Part shown: positions 6,000-6,092 of the stretch, piece after piece
Numbering within the stretch: position 1 is the first letter of the stretch
How the letters are laid out: every line of letters starts with the position of its first letter
Assembly: GCA_900554135.1 (NCBI GenBank)
Contig: USFU01000101.1
Coordinates: 1 to 6,092 of the forward strand
Reading direction: 5' to 3'
DNA: 6,092 nt
From: an uncultured Collinsella sp.
GTDB taxonomy: Bacteria; Actinomycetota; Coriobacteriia; Coriobacteriales; Coriobacteriaceae
The notes under the pieces: model-generated
What the model was told of the DNA's origin: nothing
The model's database searches: none
Seen by the model: only the letters and a program-made list of their open reading frames with translations
Made by a program: the position numbers and the translations under genes

Positions 6000-6092
6000 T
6001 TGAATAGCCAGCTGATCCAACAGGGCCGCGCCGCTTACCGCGCGGGTGATTTTTCCGCTGCAGCCCAGATGCTTGGGGCGGCAAAGACTCCC
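6000..6092 (+). CDS. Start of a probable TPR-repeat protein, cut by window edge
   Basis: An open frame starts at TTG 6000 and runs to the last base (31 codons, no stop). A ribosome site AGGGG (5989-5993), overlapping the end of the cyclophilin gene, lies six bases upstream and supports the TTG start. The visible residues include GRAAYRAGDFSAAAQML (9-25), which fits the first helix pair of a tetratricopeptide repeat (Gly, Tyr, Gly-Asp-Phe, Ala spacing). TPR proteins usually mediate protein contacts. The rest of the gene is outside the window, so its function cannot be given. The 11-base spacing suggests an operon with the isomerase. Confidence 0.7.
   Translation, partial: MNSQLIQQGRAAYRAGDFSAAAQMLGAAKTP

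Overview
The window is 6.1 kb of GC-rich, densely coding bacterial chromosome. Codon use, the GTG and TTG starts, and the protein types suggest an actinobacterium. I would guess a gut Coriobacteriia such as Collinsella, but this is inference from style and not proof. There is no transposase, integrase, phage gene, CRISPR array or plasmid gene. It reads as ordinary core genome with a few unusual details.

Layout, left to right. Positions 1-1014 (minus strand) hold almost all of a type I-beta DAHP synthase (aroF), the first enzyme of the shikimate pathway; its last codons lie off the left edge. Positions 1015-1216 are a divergent intergenic region. It carries the aroF leader, with a hairpin and U-run that could be an attenuator, and on the other strand a strong promoter with an AT-rich upstream stretch driving a tRNA-Arg(CCG) gene (1217-1293). 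A clear intrinsic terminator (1305-1340) follows the tRNA. Only 28 bases later begins a 907-residue P-type ATPase (1369-4092) of the Exp7/CtpE-like group, with ten predicted membrane helices and a long, strongly basic C-terminal tail.

After a 103-base gap comes a membrane protein with two cytoplasmic zinc ribbons, one membrane helix and an external domain of about 200 residues (4196-5338, GTG start). Its function is unknown. After a 107-base gap with a good promoter comes a cytoplasmic cyclophilin-type peptidyl-prolyl isomerase (5446-5988). Eleven bases further on, the first 31 codons of a probable TPR-type protein (TTG start at 6000) run off the right edge.

How the genes relate: aroF and the tRNA are divergent and functionally separate. 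The ATPase and the zinc-ribbon protein are co-directional but have their own upstream gaps, so they need not share a transcript. The isomerase and the TPR-type gene are close enough to be one operon. I see no multi-gene undescribed system. The best leads are the aroF leader hairpin, the altered ion-site residues and basic tail of the ATPase, and the uncharacterised zinc-ribbon membrane protein.
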